Assembly (NCBI GenBank): GCA_031216915.1 | Contig: CM062294.1 | Span: 387,429,217-387,493,216 of the forward strand | From: Pictodentalium vernedei | Lineage: Eukaryota; Mollusca; Scaphopoda; Dentaliida; Dentaliidae | Reading direction: 5' to 3' | DNA: 64,000 nucleotides | Part shown: positions 62,434-64,000 of the stretch, piece by piece | How positions within the stretch are numbered: the stretch's first letter is position 1 | How the letters are laid out: the number at the start of each line of letters is the position of its first letter | Program-made: the position numbers and the translations under genes | Notes under the pieces: generated by a model | Database searches by the model: none | Told to the model about the DNA's origin: nothing | The model's input: the letters and a program-made list of their open reading frames with translations, nothing else

Positions 62434-64000
62434 TCACGGTAGGTCCCACAACAGACACCTGAGTAGATTTATCCACGGTCTCTGTGGAGACAGAGATGCT
62501 ACCAACAGAATCTTGCATTGAGATTGTTTTATTTTTAGCAATACTTGCTGAATCAACGGCGCTGGAGAATACGCATATCCTATCATTCCGTCCCATGAGA
62601 TCGATAGAGCGTCTACTGCAAATGCTCTTGGATCCGGACACGGTGACACATACGTCTGCAACTGATTGTTGAGATGTGTCGCAAATAAGTCTATCATTGG
62701 CCGTTCCCATTGGTAGCAAATCTGATTGAATACTTGTTTGTCGAGAGTCCACTCCGACGGCAACAAGCGACCCTTCCGTGAAAGGGAGTCTGCTAGTACA
62801 TTCAGACGACCCGGTATATGACGGACCGAAAGTTGATGTTCTAGAGCAAACAGAAGGATTCTTTCCGTTAGATTGAACAACGGAACTGAATGAGTGCCTC
62901 CCTGGTTCCGTATATACGCAACTACTGTCGTATTGTCGGATAGGATTTGGACATGAGCTTTGTGAATAATGTCCATCCAATGACGTAACGCAAGCCAAAT
63001 TTACATCATTTCCTTGATGTTTATGTGCTTGCTTAGGAACTGCGGATCCCAAAGACCCTGGCATCTCGAATCCGTTGGGATCAATGATGCACCCCAACCT
63101 GTTTGACTGGCATCCGTCATAATCGTAAAACTCAGATCTGGCAACTGCAGCGAAACTCCCTGAGTTAACCACTGAATGTTTGCCCAAGTCTGAATCTCTT
63201 GTTTCACTTGATCTGACAAGAGAACGTCTATGTCGAGCGAATGAATCTTCACACTCCAAATCTGAGTCAAGAAAATTTGGAGAGGGCGAGTGCGTAACCG
63301 CACCATCGGAATGAGATCCGCAGCGGCTCTGCAGAGACCTATCAGTCTCATGAACTCCCTCACTGTGACTTTGTCTGCATGAAGACAATAGCGAGCGTAA
63401 CAACTGACTAATTTTGCTCTGGTTAACGGCAGACGAACGAGATTGTTGTGCGTCTCGAAGCTCATTCCTAGATGAGTGAATGACATGGACGGCACCAGAT
63501 CCGACTTCTCCTCGTTTATAACAAAACCGAGACGTCGGAGCAATAGAAGCAGATTCTGCACATCGTTCTGAAGCGTTAAGTCGTTGCCGTACCTCTGAAG
63601 AATGTCGTCCAGGTAGGCCGACGTTACCGCAGACGAATGAGCTCGGAAATACATCCTTACCGAGTTCATTACCCAAGAGAAAGCCCAGGGTGCTAGGTTC
63701 AATCCGAAGCACATCGCCCGGAATTGATACACCACTCCTAGGACTGCAAAGCGTAGATACTTTCTGAATGTCGGATGTACCATGACATGAAAGTACGCAT
63801 CTTTGAGATCTATGCTTGTAGCATAATCGTTCACCCGAATACTCGCTCTGACCGATCGAATCGTCTCCATATAGAACTTCGGAGCAACGATCAGCTTGTT
63901 TATCCAGCTCAAATCTATGACTGGACGGAACGAGCCGTCTGGTTTCGGAACCAGAAACAGATGGCTGTAGAATCCCGGTGTTTCCTGGTCTTCTACGACC
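62434..64000 (-). CDS. DIRS RT-RNase H-methyltransferase ORF, copy H (partial)
   Basis: The C-terminal two thirds of the ORF, cut by the window edge. It has RT with SIDLKDAYFH and YLDDILQRY, RNase H with TDASQTGWG, SDNTTVVAYIRN and LADSLSRKG, and the methyltransferase-like domain with DLFATHLNN and GYAYSP. About one break is visible; otherwise very like copies A and B. Confidence 0.88.

Larger units (their letters stand above)
60300..64000 (-). mobile_element. DIRS copy H (right part outside window)
   Basis: A DIRS element entering at its left end: left terminal repeat (60300-60528), ICR (60604-60685), hairpin (60801-60836), poly-C tract (61185-61203, the longest here), recombinase and RT-RNase H-methyltransferase ORFs. 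The terminal repeat resembles the D/E type (TAAAAATCTAGGG, ACATAG), while the coding part resembles A-C and is open. The visible part looks whole or nearly so. Confidence 0.92.

Overview
The window is eukaryotic. It holds spliced exons with GT-AG borders, LINEs, SINEs and a dense load of tyrosine-recombinase retrotransposons of the DIRS group. The only host gene I can recognise encodes an LDL-receptor-related protein (LRP1-like), on the minus strand. DIRS elements, an RNase H-bearing I/Nimb-type LINE, an L2/CR1-type LINE, a 5S-rRNA-headed SINE and tandem repeats containing GACCTT together suggest an invertebrate animal, probably marine. I cannot name the phylum from the sequence alone. By my coordinates about 90% of the window is transposable-element DNA.

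Host gene. Four exons read right to left (52318-52541, 48285-48476, 46443-46647, 29307-29386). They join with matching splice phases and encode the end of a YWTD beta-propeller followed by EGF-like modules. A decayed copy of the EGF exon lies at 44746-44891. The introns are filled with mobile elements, and the next exons on either side lie outside the window.

Nested block, 1-29295. The intron after the last visible exon is one old DIRS element (F) filled by later insertions. A young DIRS copy (A, 1-5990) sits in F, and so does an I/Nimb LINE (8772-9336 plus 23393-27618, with target duplication GGATATCC). The LINE contains DIRS copy D (9337-15904 plus 23026-23392), and D contains DIRS copy B (15905-23025), which looks whole. 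The relative order is therefore F, then LINE, then D, then B. F ends 11 bp from the 5' splice site of exon 29307-29386.

Rest of the window. DIRS copy C (30079-37177) interrupts a tandem repeat. DIRS copy E (37706-44716) is a sister of D. A pogo-like MITE (45568-46402) carries a 5S-headed SINE. An L2/CR1-type LINE (49886-52165) carries a tRNA-headed SINE with the same body as the 5S-headed one. DIRS copy G (52770-60162) has an internal tandem triplication, and DIRS copy H starts at 60300 and runs off the right edge.

How the DIRS copies are built. All lie on the minus strand and share one plan: right terminal repeat, leader, gag-like ORF with a Cys/His cluster, RT-RNase H-methyltransferase ORF, tyrosine recombinase ORF, a conserved hairpin, an internal complementary region (ICR) that is the complement of the joined element tips, and a left inverted terminal repeat. 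The terminal repeats carry two promoter-like palindromes, an NRF-1-type site and a double CCAAT site. A, B, C and H look young, G is intermediate, and D, E and F are fossils. D and E share the same decayed interior, which suggests a non-autonomous lineage moved by proteins from better-preserved relatives.
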